From Lachnospiraceae bacterium (GTDB lineage: Bacteria; Bacillota; Clostridia; Lachnospirales; Lachnospiraceae): a stretch of DNA of 64,000 nucleotides. Below are positions 53,614 to 61,658 of this stretch, piece after piece (position 1 is the first letter of the stretch; the number at the start of each line of letters is the position of its first letter). The stretch lies in the NCBI GenBank assembly GCA_015057635.1, contig SVEB01000041.1, positions 1 to 64,000 of the forward strand, read 5' to 3'. The notes under the pieces were generated by a model that was given only the letters and a program-made list of their open reading frames with translations, had not been told where the DNA came from and ran no database searches. A program made the translations under genes and the position numbers.

Positions 53614-53646
53614 TTATATATAGAAAAATAAAGAGGGATGGTAAAA

Positions 53647-54915
53647 ATGAAAAAAGAGACTAAACAGAAAAGAAATACACTATGTAAAAAAATAACTCTT
53701 TATCCTCTTGGCAGTAAAGAGGAGGTTACAAGGGTATATAACTTTATTCGGGATGGTCAGTATATGCAATATAAAGGGCTAAATTTAATTATGGGACAGC
53801 TGGCTAGCCAATTTTATAAATGCAATTCAGAACTTGATGATCCGCAGTATAAGGAGTGGGTAGAGCAAGAAATAAGGAATACAAATAGTTTACTGCAAGC
53901 TATGGAGTTTCCAAAAGGAATAGATTCTAGATCACTTATTATTCAAAGAGTAAAGCAGGATTTTTCATCAGCACTAAAAAATGGACTTGCCAGAGGAGAA
54001 CGTAGTATTACAAACTATAAGAGAACATTACCATTAATGACAAGAGGACGTGATTTGAAATTTAGTTGTAACTATTCTGAATTAGAAGAGTTAGAATATA
54101 AATGTTTTAGCAAAGATTTTAAAGTGTATGTTTCTTGGGTAAATAAGATAAAGTTTAAAGTTGTTCTTGGTAGCGTAAAAAGATCCTTAGCTCTTAGAAA
54201 GGAATTATGTCAAATTTTAAGAAGTGTATATTCTATACAGGGAAGTTCGATAGAGATTAAAGATAAGAAAATAATCTTAAATCTTTCTATGGGAATTCCA
54301 TTGATGGAAAAAGTATTAGATGAAAATACTGTTGTAGGGGTTGATCTAGGGATTGCAGTACCTGCTGTATGCGGGTTAAATACTAATAAAAATACAAGAA
54401 GATTTATTGGGTCTAAAGATGATTTGTTAAAAATCAGGACTAAGGTTCAAAGTCAAAGGAAATCATTAAATAAAAAGCTTCGAGAATGTACTGGTGGTCA
54501 TGGAAGAAGTAAAAAATTACAGGCACTAGATCGTTTGTCAGAAAGCGAAACGAACTATGTTAAGACATATCTTCATATGGTTAGTAAGGAGATAATCAGA
54601 TTCGCAGTTGCACACAATGCCAAGTATATAAACATAGAAAAATTGGAAGGATATGATGCAAGTTCGTTTATTTTACGTAACTGGTCATATTATCAACTGC
54701 AGTCATTTATAGAGTACAAAGCAAAGATAAAGGGGATTATTGTACGAAAAGTAAATCCGTATCATACTTCTCAGATTTGTTCGTACTGTGGACATTGGGA
54801 AGAAGGGCAGAGACTGTCTCAGGACAAGTTTAAATGTAAGTGCTGCGGTGTAGAACTAAATGCTGACTTTAATGCAAGCAGAAATATTGCATTATCCACA
54901 GAATTTGTAGAGTAG
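53647..54915 (+). CDS. cas12f: Cas12f-like RNA-guided nuclease
   Basis: A 422-aa TnpB-related nuclease. The RuvC acids are in GVDLGIAVP (D233), NIEKLEG (E331) and NADFNASRN (D407). The zinc ribbon is CSYC...CKCC with the ligands C378, C381, C397 and C400. A non-conserved N-terminal half (about 1-215) would bind RNA and the PAM. Its size fits compact Cas12f1 proteins. It is called Cas12f, not IS605 TnpB, because a repeat array and an anti-repeat follow on the same strand and no transposon end is seen. Start ATG 53647 has AGAGGG 9 nt upstream. No cas1, cas2 or cas4 nearby. Confidence 0.85.
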   Translation: MKKETKQKRNTLCKKITLYPLGSKEEVTRVYNFIRDGQYMQYKGLNLIMGQLASQFYKCNSELDDPQYKEWVEQEIRNTNSLLQAMEFPKGIDSRSLIIQRVKQDFSSALKNGLARGERSITNYKRTLPLMTRGRDLKFSCNYSELEELEYKCFSKDFKVYVSWVNKIKFKVVLGSVKRSLALRKELCQILRSVYSIQGSSIEIKDKKIILNLSMGIPLMEKVLDENTVVGVDLGIAVPAVCGLNTNKNTRRFIGSKDDLLKIRTKVQSQRKSLNKKLRECTGGHGRSKKLQALDRLSESETNYVKTYLHMVSKEIIRFAVAHNAKYINIEKLEGYDASSFILRNWSYYQLQSFIEYKAKIKGIIVRKVNPYHTSQICSYCGHWEEGQRLSQDKFKCKCCGVELNADFNASRNIALSTEFVE

Positions 54916-54919
54916 TGAC

Positions 54920-55095
54920 TAGTCCACTGGCTAGTCTACTGGGTAGATTCCACTCGCCCAAGGGTGAGGGCGAACTGTTATAAAATCCTGTATTTTATAT
55001 ACAGTTCAAGGCCACTCACCAAAGGGGATATATTTATATATTGCCCATGTGTGCTTGTTGCACATAAAATGATCATGGTGGTATTCAAATATGAA
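54920..55095 (+). ncRNA. Predicted tracrRNA with anti-repeat
   Basis: Between cas12f and the array. At 55065-55090, 26 nt pair with the first 26 nt of the CRISPR repeat: 20 Watson-Crick pairs, 4 G.U and 2 mismatches. Upstream are hairpins, including GAACTGT...ACAGTTC (about 54972-55007, 15 bp with one bulge) and a small GTGC/GCAC stem near 55051-55064. Ends are estimated. Cas12f proteins use a tracrRNA, so the anti-repeat supports this assignment. Confidence 0.75.
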
Positions 55096-55275
55096 AAATA
55101 GTCGACCTATGATGGCGTAAAATACCGAAAGGTCGACAACACGTTATTTTATAAGCAGTTGCATTGGTTAAGCGATAAAATAGTCCAAAACTCATCTGAG
55201 TTTGTAAAAGATAATTCGTGGTCGACAAAATACCTTCACGTAATGTGCATATATTCGGTAATGTGGTTGTAGCGG

Positions 55276-55568
55276 ATTCGAATAGTATCATGATTGTTTT
55301 AGAATGCTGTTAACACCGGGCACTGAAATGAACGGCGCTCGATTCGAATAGTATCATGATTGTTTTAGAATTTGTAGCTATATCCATCAGCTTGAACTGG
55401 AATTAGATTGGAATAGTATCATGATTGTTTTAGAATTTTCAATACATGCTGACATTAATAAAGATATCATTCATTCGAATAGTATCATAATTGTTTTAGC
55501 ACTAAAAAAGATGTGATATGATGTCACAAGTGGTCTGAGTTTGAATAGTCTCATGTTGCATAAGATTT
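55276..55568 (+). CRISPR. Short type V CRISPR array
   Basis: Repeat of 30 nt (ATTCGAATAGTATCATGATT and TGTTTTAGAAT in two overlapping parts) at 55276, 55342 and 55407 (one mismatch). A fourth at 55473 has changes near its 3' end and a fifth at 55539 is strongly decayed. The period is 66, 65, 66 and 66 bp; spacers are 36, 35, 36 and about 36 bp and unrelated to each other. The leader-distal repeats decay, so the leader lies on the cas12f side. No protospacer could be searched. Confidence 0.9.
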
Positions 55569-55846
55569 AAAAGGTTTTTTGTATGTATGAAGAAAAGTTC
55601 CCACAATATTTTCAAACTGGATATTTTGGTATTTAAGTATCCTATTTTTAAAATTTAGCGCTTTCTTCTGTTTTAATACAAAGTATTCTAAAGTAATCAG
55701 TTTTTCATGTTCAGTTGTTAGCATACTAACTTAACCATATTGTTTTTATAAGCTTTACTATCTTCATATACTCTAGGAGTACTTTATAATATTTTAGATA
55801 GAAAAAGTAAAAGTTAAATACTTTTATGTAAATAGGGGTATTTTGT

Positions 55847-55902
55847 TGTAAAAAATGTATTTTTAATACAAAAGTGTAAAAAGACGTATTTTAAATACTA
55901 AG
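55847..55902 (+). repeat. Two 28-bp tandem repeats with palindromic core
   Basis: Units start TGTAAAAA and contain GTATTTT(T)AATAC-like palindromes (55847-55874 and 55875-55902); a partial third unit precedes at 55827. They may be iterons or operator sites. Confidence 0.6.
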
Positions 55903-56333
55903 TCGTAAAATATTATATTCTGTATATAGTGATTAGCTTAGATTGTTATGGATAAATATAAGCATTAGAGAAAGGTAAGCTCTGGTTCAATAAATGTTGT
56001 ACTAGCGCAGATAATATGAAATCACACTTAAAGTTTAAAGATAATCAATGTAATTTTAAATTCAATTAGAAATTAGATTATGATATTATTAAGGTAATCT
56101 AATTGGGCTAATAAAGTTTTTCAAAAGGCCATTTGGAGATGAACTTATTTTAAGAACATGAGATGAATAAAAGTGAGGAAGGTGTAGAAATTAGATCAGA
56201 TTACCATATTGAGAGTTTATTCAATAATAGTTTTACGCAGGAACAGATAGATGAGTTATTAGAAGTACATAAGTAGTATATAAAATGAAAAAGATAATAA
56301 AAAATAAAAAAGGTTTATAATTAATGTATTAAG

Positions 56334-56359
56334 GAGTCTGTAGCAACAGGCTCTTTTTT
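56334..56359 (+). terminator. Rho-independent terminator
   Basis: GAGTCTG pairs with CAGGCTC (one G.T) around a 6-nt loop, followed by six T. No supported gene precedes it. Confidence 0.65.
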
Positions 56360-57129
56360 ATATGCAATGTTAGCTTTCTAATTTGTATTATAGAAAGGAG
56401 AAGTATATAAAAAATATGAAGCTGCATATATCATACTTTTGAACGTTTACTTATATTTAAGCAGTATAAAAAACAAATAGTTTGGGGCTGATGCTATTAA
56501 AAAAGAGCTGGATTATAGGGAAAACAGTAAAAGTCTATTGGTTGTCCGGACATAATATAGAACAACTGCGATAAAATTGAATCCTTTAATGGTCAGAAAT
56601 TAATGTAATGGTTGTCCAGACAAGTAATATATGAGACAGATAAGAGGATTAGAGTTGGCAGCTAACCCTCTTACTCTGATAAGTGATTTAAAAGATAATG
56701 TAGTGAATGGAATAAGGGGAGAATTTACTAATAAGCTTTTGAGAATTAAAAATGCTAATCAATAGTAAATCCCCTATATCATTTGAAAAGTTCTTGCAAG
56801 AGAAATTACGATTCGTCCATTTGCTTGTTGAATCTACTATTGAGCATATCCAGTAAGGATTGCTAAGACTTAGGTCATTGGTAGAAAGTAATAAGGATGT
56901 GGTAATGAGGATTTTGGTAACTAGCCCAATCTTTTTAATGCAATATCTTGATGAAAGGACTGTCCTGTGTTCCCAACAACGTCAAGATCTACTTTTTAAA
57001 GGTACGAAGGCATCGACAACGATGTGAAAAGCCTATATCATTACTATCTTTTTGCATTGCGTTTATGAAGTTAAGAGGAACTACAGTTCGGTGATTGTCA
57101 AGTATGTTGTCAGTAAAAATGTATTTATC

Positions 57130-58218
57130 TTATGAGGCAGATTCCTCTGCCTCACAAGAAACTTTTTGGTGCTCAGCTTTTTCAGGATTTAAATATACTT
57201 CTGTTGGAAGTGTCCAATCACGCGTGGATCTTGTCCAGCGCTCTGGGTGTTTTTGTTTTGCTGCCTCATAGACCTGCTTACGCTTCTCAATGATCTTTTG
57301 ATCAATTCCCGTATGTCTTTGATGTGGAGTAACAAACTTTATACCACTGTGGTGATGCTCATGGTTATACCAATGTACGAAATTTTTGCACCACAAGCGA
57401 GCCTCAGAGAGATCGATAAATCCTTTGGGCTGATAATTACATCGATATTTTAATGTTTTGAATAGACTCTCAGCATAAGGATTATCATTACTTACTCTAG
57501 GTCTGCTATTCGAAGGGGTAATTCCAAGATGGTATAGTGTTTCTAACATAGTTGCTCCCTTCATAGGGCTCCCATTATCCGAATGTAAGATTAATGGTTG
57601 CTTTCTTGGAACTGAAATTTTTTCTGATAATACGGCTCTCCGGATCAATTCACTTGCATGAGTTGCAGATTCGTTTTCCCAAACCTCCCATGCAATGATT
57701 TTCCTACTAAATAAATCAGAGATTAAATAAAGGTAATAGAATTTTCCTTTGATTGGACCGTTTAAGTAGGTGATATCCCACATCCAAACTTGATTTGGTG
57801 CTGTTGCACGGTGCGTTGTGATTGTTTTTGTCATTGGTGATTCACTTCTTCCACGGTGGTGCTGCATATTAAATTCTCGTAGTACTCGATAAAAACTGGA
57901 TTCAGAGGCAATATAGATACCCTCATCTGCTAATGCCGGAACAATTTCGGCAGGCGATAAACTTGCGTATTCCTTCTGGTTTACAACTTGAATAATCTGC
58001 TTCTTTTCTTCGTCAGTAAGTTTATTTGCAGGAGTTGGACGCTTGGCAGTAGGCCTTAAATCAGCCGTACTTCCAGTCTCTTTTAATCGCTTCTTCCAGC
58101 GATAATAGGTTCGTTCGGTTAAATCGAGTATCTTACATGCATTGTTTAATTTTGCACCATTGGAAACAGCTTCATCAATCAGAGCAATTGCTTCGTTGCG
58201 ATCTGAAGCAGGAATCAT
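57130..58218 (-). CDS. IS3-like transposase, catalytic subunit
   Basis: A 362-aa integrase-core transposase with N-terminal HTH (NNACKILDLTERTYYRWKKRL) and DDE residues in MWDITYLNG, LHSDNGSPMKG and NPYAESLFKTLKYR. Its start overlaps the OrfA stop by 4 bp, so translation is coupled. Intact. Confidence 0.92.
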   Translation of the reverse strand: MIPASDRNEAIALIDEAVSNGAKLNNACKILDLTERTYYRWKKRLKETGSTADLRPTAKRPTPANKLTDEEKKQIIQVVNQKEYASLSPAEIVPALADEGIYIASESSFYRVLREFNMQHHRGRSESPMTKTITTHRATAPNQVWMWDITYLNGPIKGKFYYLYLISDLFSRKIIAWEVWENESATHASELIRRAVLSEKISVPRKQPLILHSDNGSPMKGATMLETLYHLGITPSNSRPRVSNDNPYAESLFKTLKYRCNYQPKGFIDLSEARLWCKNFVHWYNHEHHHSGIKFVTPHQRHTGIDQKIIEKRKQVYEAAKQKHPERWTRSTRDWTLPTEVYLNPEKAEHQKVSCEAEESAS

Positions 58219-58709
58219 TCTTCCTCTTGGTCCCCCCAGATCGCATCTGCCTTTTTTCTAAGCACCAATAAAGCAGCGGCCTCCGCAAGAGCTTTTTCCT
58301 TACGTAGAAGCTCTTTCTCTAAAGCACGGTTTTCCTTCTCTTTTTGCTTAAGTTCACGGTTTAGTCTAGTTGCTTCTTTGGCAACACCACCATTTGCTTG
58401 GATACAGGCATCTTTCCATGCTTGAACTTCTTCAGGATAAATACCTTTTGTTCTGCAATACTCTGATAGCTCAATTTCTGACATAGTAGCTGTTTCGAGT
58501 ACGATTAGAAATTTATCTTGGGAACTCCAGCGTTCAGCAGGAGCGTCTGATGCAGGAGCTGCATAACCATTTGCTCGAGCTTCAGCACGCCATTTATGAA
58601 GAGTTGCTTCAGGGATTCCTTCTTCTTTCGCTAGTTTTGAAATAGATATATCGTTAGGCGGTAGCATCTTTGCGATGATAGCCGATTTTAATTCTTTACT
58701 GTATGCCAT
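58215..58709 (-). CDS. IS3-like transposase, OrfA
   Basis: A 164-aa protein: N-terminal HTH (DISISKLAKEEGIPEATLHKW), then a second helical domain and a lysine- and glutamate-rich coiled coil near the C-terminus. The start at 58709 follows GGAGG; an in-frame start 20 codons earlier lies close to the IS end and lacks a ribosome site. Confidence 0.88.
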   Translation of the reverse strand: MAYSKELKSAIIAKMLPPNDISISKLAKEEGIPEATLHKWRAEARANGYAAPASDAPAERWSSQDKFLIVLETATMSEIELSEYCRTKGIYPEEVQAWKDACIQANGGVAKEATRLNRELKQKEKENRALEKELLRKEKALAEAAALLVLRKKADAIWGDQEEE

Positions 58710-58814
58710 TCTTAAATGCCTCCATAGTTGTCTTTCTAGTATTATAATAATAAACCGTCCTACTGACAACTATCCTAACACAGAGGGAGTTTTTAATTGC
58801 TTATGGATATACGT

Positions 58815-60623
58815 TTACTTGAGAAATTCATTGTATGCAGAATTCCAGGTATAGTATTTGTAGTTATTTGAAGACACTTGGTAATAACAATGTACATTCG
58901 AATAGTCAAGTTTTTCTCTTTTTATACATTCAAGGTATCCATCATTACATATAGTACGATATAGCAAGCGTAAGTCTTGTATTTCATTGAAATGGAGCAC
59001 TAATATTCTCTTTTTATCACGTAATATAGTTATCATATTTTCTTTTAGCCTAAAATAGGAGTCTATGCAATGAGAAATATCTTCTACTGCAACTATAACA
59101 TCATTATCAAAGGTGTAGACATTACGAAGAACCATATGTCTAAGTTCGTTGTACCTGTCTTTATATTCAATATATTTTACAGGGACATAATCTTTGTGTC
59201 GGCTTTTGGTGCGTTTGTAAAAGCCAAATGGGTGAGGTTCATGATGAAATAATTCGTAAAAGTTTACGTTAAAGAAATCGGATAACGCTGTATTCTCAAC
59301 AGTATAAATTCCTACACCAGATAATAGGAAACTTTCAAGCTCAATATAATCTTTAGCGCAAGACTTTAAGTAGTCAAGGACTGCTTTTATAATCGTTAGT
59401 CTTCTTTTATTATTCTGGGAGCATGACAAAGAAAGTCTTTGATCTTGGGCGAATAATGGGTAAATAGATCTAAGTTTTTTCCTATATTCTTCAAATTGTT
59501 TGATAGTAAGAGAGTGGAAAGTGATAAAGGAATCCATAGTCACAAAAGTGTAATATTTATCGCAAAGTTTTTTGGCATGAGTATTATCAGCTCTTTCAGT
59601 ACAATCCGCCATAAAATCTAGTAAATTACAAGAACTACTAGGATCCATATTAAACATTGTTTTTAAAAAATTAGATATTTCTAAATACTTTTTATATCTT
59701 TGTTCGAAGATATTAGAAGAAGAACCAGTGCAGTAATTGTTTAATAAAAAGATAATGGACTTATGACCTAGCTCATGAGGGGTGGATAATTCATTACCAG
59801 GTCTGACTATGGAATAATAGTAGTCATTATCTTTGTAGTTAATTAATTTATCGATTATTTTACTAACTACTTGGGTTCCCATATCTTGTTCAAAGTATAG
59901 TGTAGTATTTCCTATTACTAAATCGGCATCAGGACATGGTTTTAGCAAAGAATCTTTTCTGAATTCAAATTCTAGTCGATCAGGCTTTACATTATGGGGA
60001 GCAGCTAATAAATAGTAGGCGACATCCCGTATAGAGGTTTTATGCTCTAATTGAGAACTTGATATTTTTTTTATACTAGCAGTTCTAATATTAGCAGTAT
60101 CTAATAAATGAATGGGAATATATTTTTTGATATATTCTAACCCTTTATTGGTTAAAGCGTATACATCGGTATAAAAACCACGATTAAGAAACTGCCTCTT
60201 TATAAGATTATCTTTTTCGTTTACTTTCTGTATTAGGCTTTGTGCAGAAGTATAGTCAGAACCTAAGATGCCCAAAGAATATATCTGAAAGAAGGAAGCA
60301 TATGTATATTTTCCAAGTAAAAGAAGAAGAACTAATTTCCTGGTTATTTGAATGTCGCTGATAGAAGTATAATCACAAGGGCTAAGGAGCTTATAAAAAG
60401 TATCCTTATAATCTGGAAAAGCATGCCCCTGAAAGGGTTGGAATCTATCGAGCTCCTTTGTAAGAGCAGTGGAGAAAGCTACATCAGAGGTGGATGGAGT
60501 ATGTGTTTCAGATGCAGGAGCAATAGAGTCATTTTCTTTAGGTAAAGGTGAGTTTATTACTTCTTTTGATAGATTGATAAAGTCTTCAACCGTAAGCTGA
60601 TGAATTGTTTTTTGAACGTTCAT
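58815..60623 (-). CDS. Replication-relaxation-like protein
   Basis: A 602-aa protein. Residues about 85-170 form a winged helix (ISDIQITRKLVLLLLLGKYT). Residues 225-265 (CPDADLVIGNTTLYFEQDMG then TQVVSKIIDKLINY) match the D-...-ExDxGT-...-K core of the replication-relaxation family, whose fold is related to PDDEXK nucleases. The C-terminal 330 residues are not recognised and make the protein longer than usual. Such genes sit beside RepA or mobilisation genes in Gram-positive elements, which suggests a role in replication or transfer. Confidence 0.72.
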   Translation of the reverse strand: MNVQKTIHQLTVEDFINLSKEVINSPLPKENDSIAPASETHTPSTSDVAFSTALTKELDRFQPFQGHAFPDYKDTFYKLLSPCDYTSISDIQITRKLVLLLLLGKYTYASFFQIYSLGILGSDYTSAQSLIQKVNEKDNLIKRQFLNRGFYTDVYALTNKGLEYIKKYIPIHLLDTANIRTASIKKISSSQLEHKTSIRDVAYYLLAAPHNVKPDRLEFEFRKDSLLKPCPDADLVIGNTTLYFEQDMGTQVVSKIIDKLINYKDNDYYYSIVRPGNELSTPHELGHKSIIFLLNNYCTGSSSNIFEQRYKKYLEISNFLKTMFNMDPSSSCNLLDFMADCTERADNTHAKKLCDKYYTFVTMDSFITFHSLTIKQFEEYRKKLRSIYPLFAQDQRLSLSCSQNNKRRLTIIKAVLDYLKSCAKDYIELESFLLSGVGIYTVENTALSDFFNVNFYELFHHEPHPFGFYKRTKSRHKDYVPVKYIEYKDRYNELRHMVLRNVYTFDNDVIVAVEDISHCIDSYFRLKENMITILRDKKRILVLHFNEIQDLRLLYRTICNDGYLECIKREKLDYSNVHCYYQVSSNNYKYYTWNSAYNEFLK

Positions 60624-60870
60624 TTGTGCCTCCTAATAATAGTGTAGAATTATAGCATCATTTAATTAACAGATCTTTGTCAATAAAAAAAAGTATATTA
60701 AAGCTAATTTGTTAAAAGGTATGCGTAGATAATCTATCTGAGCAACAGAAACTATGGATAATATGATATAATGCTGAGGAGGCGTAAGAGCTATTAATAG
60801 ACAATATTTATGAAGAATACATGAAAATGAGCAGATTAGTTTTTTAGAAAATTCGGAGGAGTGATAAGAG
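60624..60870. other. Promoter region between element genes
   Basis: A 247-bp gap between divergent genes. AT-rich; TATGATATAAT occurs near 60761-60771, which could be a -10 element for the downstream gene. No repeats recognised. Confidence 0.4.
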
Positions 60871-61095
60871 GTGTGTTATTTAATAGCGAAAAAGTATAAT
60901 GAAGAAGGTTGTATAGCTGTTAAAGCTGAGAGAGGAAAAGAACTGGCTTGCCTTGTTTCTTCTCTTGGAATCAAGACACTGGATAAAGGTATTCAAATTC
61001 TAACAATTACAGATATGGACATATTCGGAGAATATAAACCTTATAATATCATTTTATCAGAAGAAGAGTTTATATCAAAAGTACTTAGTATGTAG
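60871..61095 (+). CDS. DUF6718-like small protein
   Basis: A 74-aa protein starting MCYLIAKKYNEEGCIAVKAERGK, with a GIQILTITDMDIFGEYKPY centre. This closely resembles DUF6718, a family common in Lachnospiraceae; the name is from memory. Function unknown. GGAGGAGTGA lies before the GTG start. Confidence 0.7.
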   Translation: MCYLIAKKYNEEGCIAVKAERGKELACLVSSLGIKTLDKGIQILTITDMDIFGEYKPYNIILSEEEFISKVLSM

Positions 61096-61101
61096 TCAAA
61101 A

Positions 61102-61134
61102 AAGAGAGCTGCCCTATGGCAGACTCTTTTTTTA
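61102..61134 (+). terminator. Terminator
   Basis: AGAG..CTGCC pairs with GGCAG.CTCT around a CTAT loop and is followed by seven T, directly after the DUF6718-like gene. Confidence 0.8.
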
Positions 61135-61318
61135 TATGTTTCATTTTGTATATTATAGGATAGCTATTTTTTTATTAGAGTTATACCTATATAAGTGTGA
61201 CTTATTTACATATTAGTTAAAATAATGAAATGAAGTATTGACAAAAAATAAATAATTGAGACTACCATATAGATGAAATGAGATGACACTTAATAACTTA
61301 AGAAAAAAGGAGAGCTAT

Positions 61319-61516
61319 ATGGAGAAAACACGAAGTACAGAAGTGGAAGGTACCCCTATTTTAATGACAATGGAAAACTTTATATCTTATGTTGGAGCAG
61401 GAAGACATACCGCTAATCAGTTAATTATACAAGCTGAAGCTAAGGTTTATATTGGTAGACGCGTACTGGTAAATATGGATCGAGTAAAGTCTTATGTGGA
61501 TTCAATTAGTCAATAA
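61319..61516 (+). CDS. Excisionase-like DNA-binding protein
   Basis: A 65-aa protein of the Tn916-Xis/MerR-like winged-helix type: LMTMENFISYVGAGRHTANQLI then AKVYIGRRVLVNMDRVKSYVDS, where the second part is the wing and 'GRRVLVN' the typical basic strand. The start at ATG 61319 follows AAGGAGAG. It lies 140 bp before the integrase, the usual order xis-int. It should direct excision. Confidence 0.85.
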   Translation: MEKTRSTEVEGTPILMTMENFISYVGAGRHTANQLIIQAEAKVYIGRRVLVNMDRVKSYVDSISQ

Positions 61517-61587
61517 TAGATCAATATGTAAAGTAATCAATATTAAATTTTTAAGTTATATTAAAATGGAAAATAATAGAAATGATT

Positions 61588-61595
61588 TGACACCA
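61588..61595 (+). repeat. TGACACCA site before integrase
   Basis: One copy of the octamer found at both element ends. It lies between xis and int and could let integrase or excisionase control its own expression. Confidence 0.45.
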
Positions 61596-61658
61596 TATCC
61601 CAAAAGAGTATAATATACATATATGATTTTTGTGAAGTGGTGCTAATAAGGAGAGCAC

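Larger units (their letters stand above)
55569..57105. other. AT-rich region without a supported gene
   Basis: About 1.5 kb after the CRISPR array with stop codons in all frames. It holds tandem 28-bp repeats (55847-55902), a terminator (56334-56359), two copies of GGTTGTCC-GACA (56540 and 56610), and a weak decayed coding trace near 56790-57027. It probably represents decayed element DNA. Confidence 0.55.
57103..58773. mobile_element. IS3-family insertion sequence (third)
   Basis: The element spans 57106-58770 (1665 bp). Its ends carry GTTGTCAGTA and the complement. A TAT target duplication is seen at 57103-57105 and 58771-58773. Two overlapping transposase genes read on the minus strand. 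Confidence 0.83.

Noticed and set aside
53647-54915. Reading the RuvC nuclease as TnpB of an IS200/IS605 element
   Set aside because: No TnpA, no transposon ends and no omega-RNA-type right end were seen, while a repeat array in register and a matching anti-repeat follow directly.
55085-55291. 68-codon minus-strand open frame between cas12f and the array
   Set aside because: It overlaps the anti-repeat, leader and first CRISPR repeat; no ribosome site or domain.
56163-56228. Small ORF of 21 codons starting MNKSEEGVEI
   Set aside because: It stops early, has no convincing ribosome site and no similarity I recognise.
56540-56640. Two copies of GGTTGTCC-GACA 70 bp apart
   Set aside because: Too short and isolated to call a functional repeat; no matching element end was found.
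56790-57027. Possible decayed coding sequence
   Set aside because: The translated trace is interrupted by a stop and shows no recognisable family; kept only as a remark in the gene-poor region.
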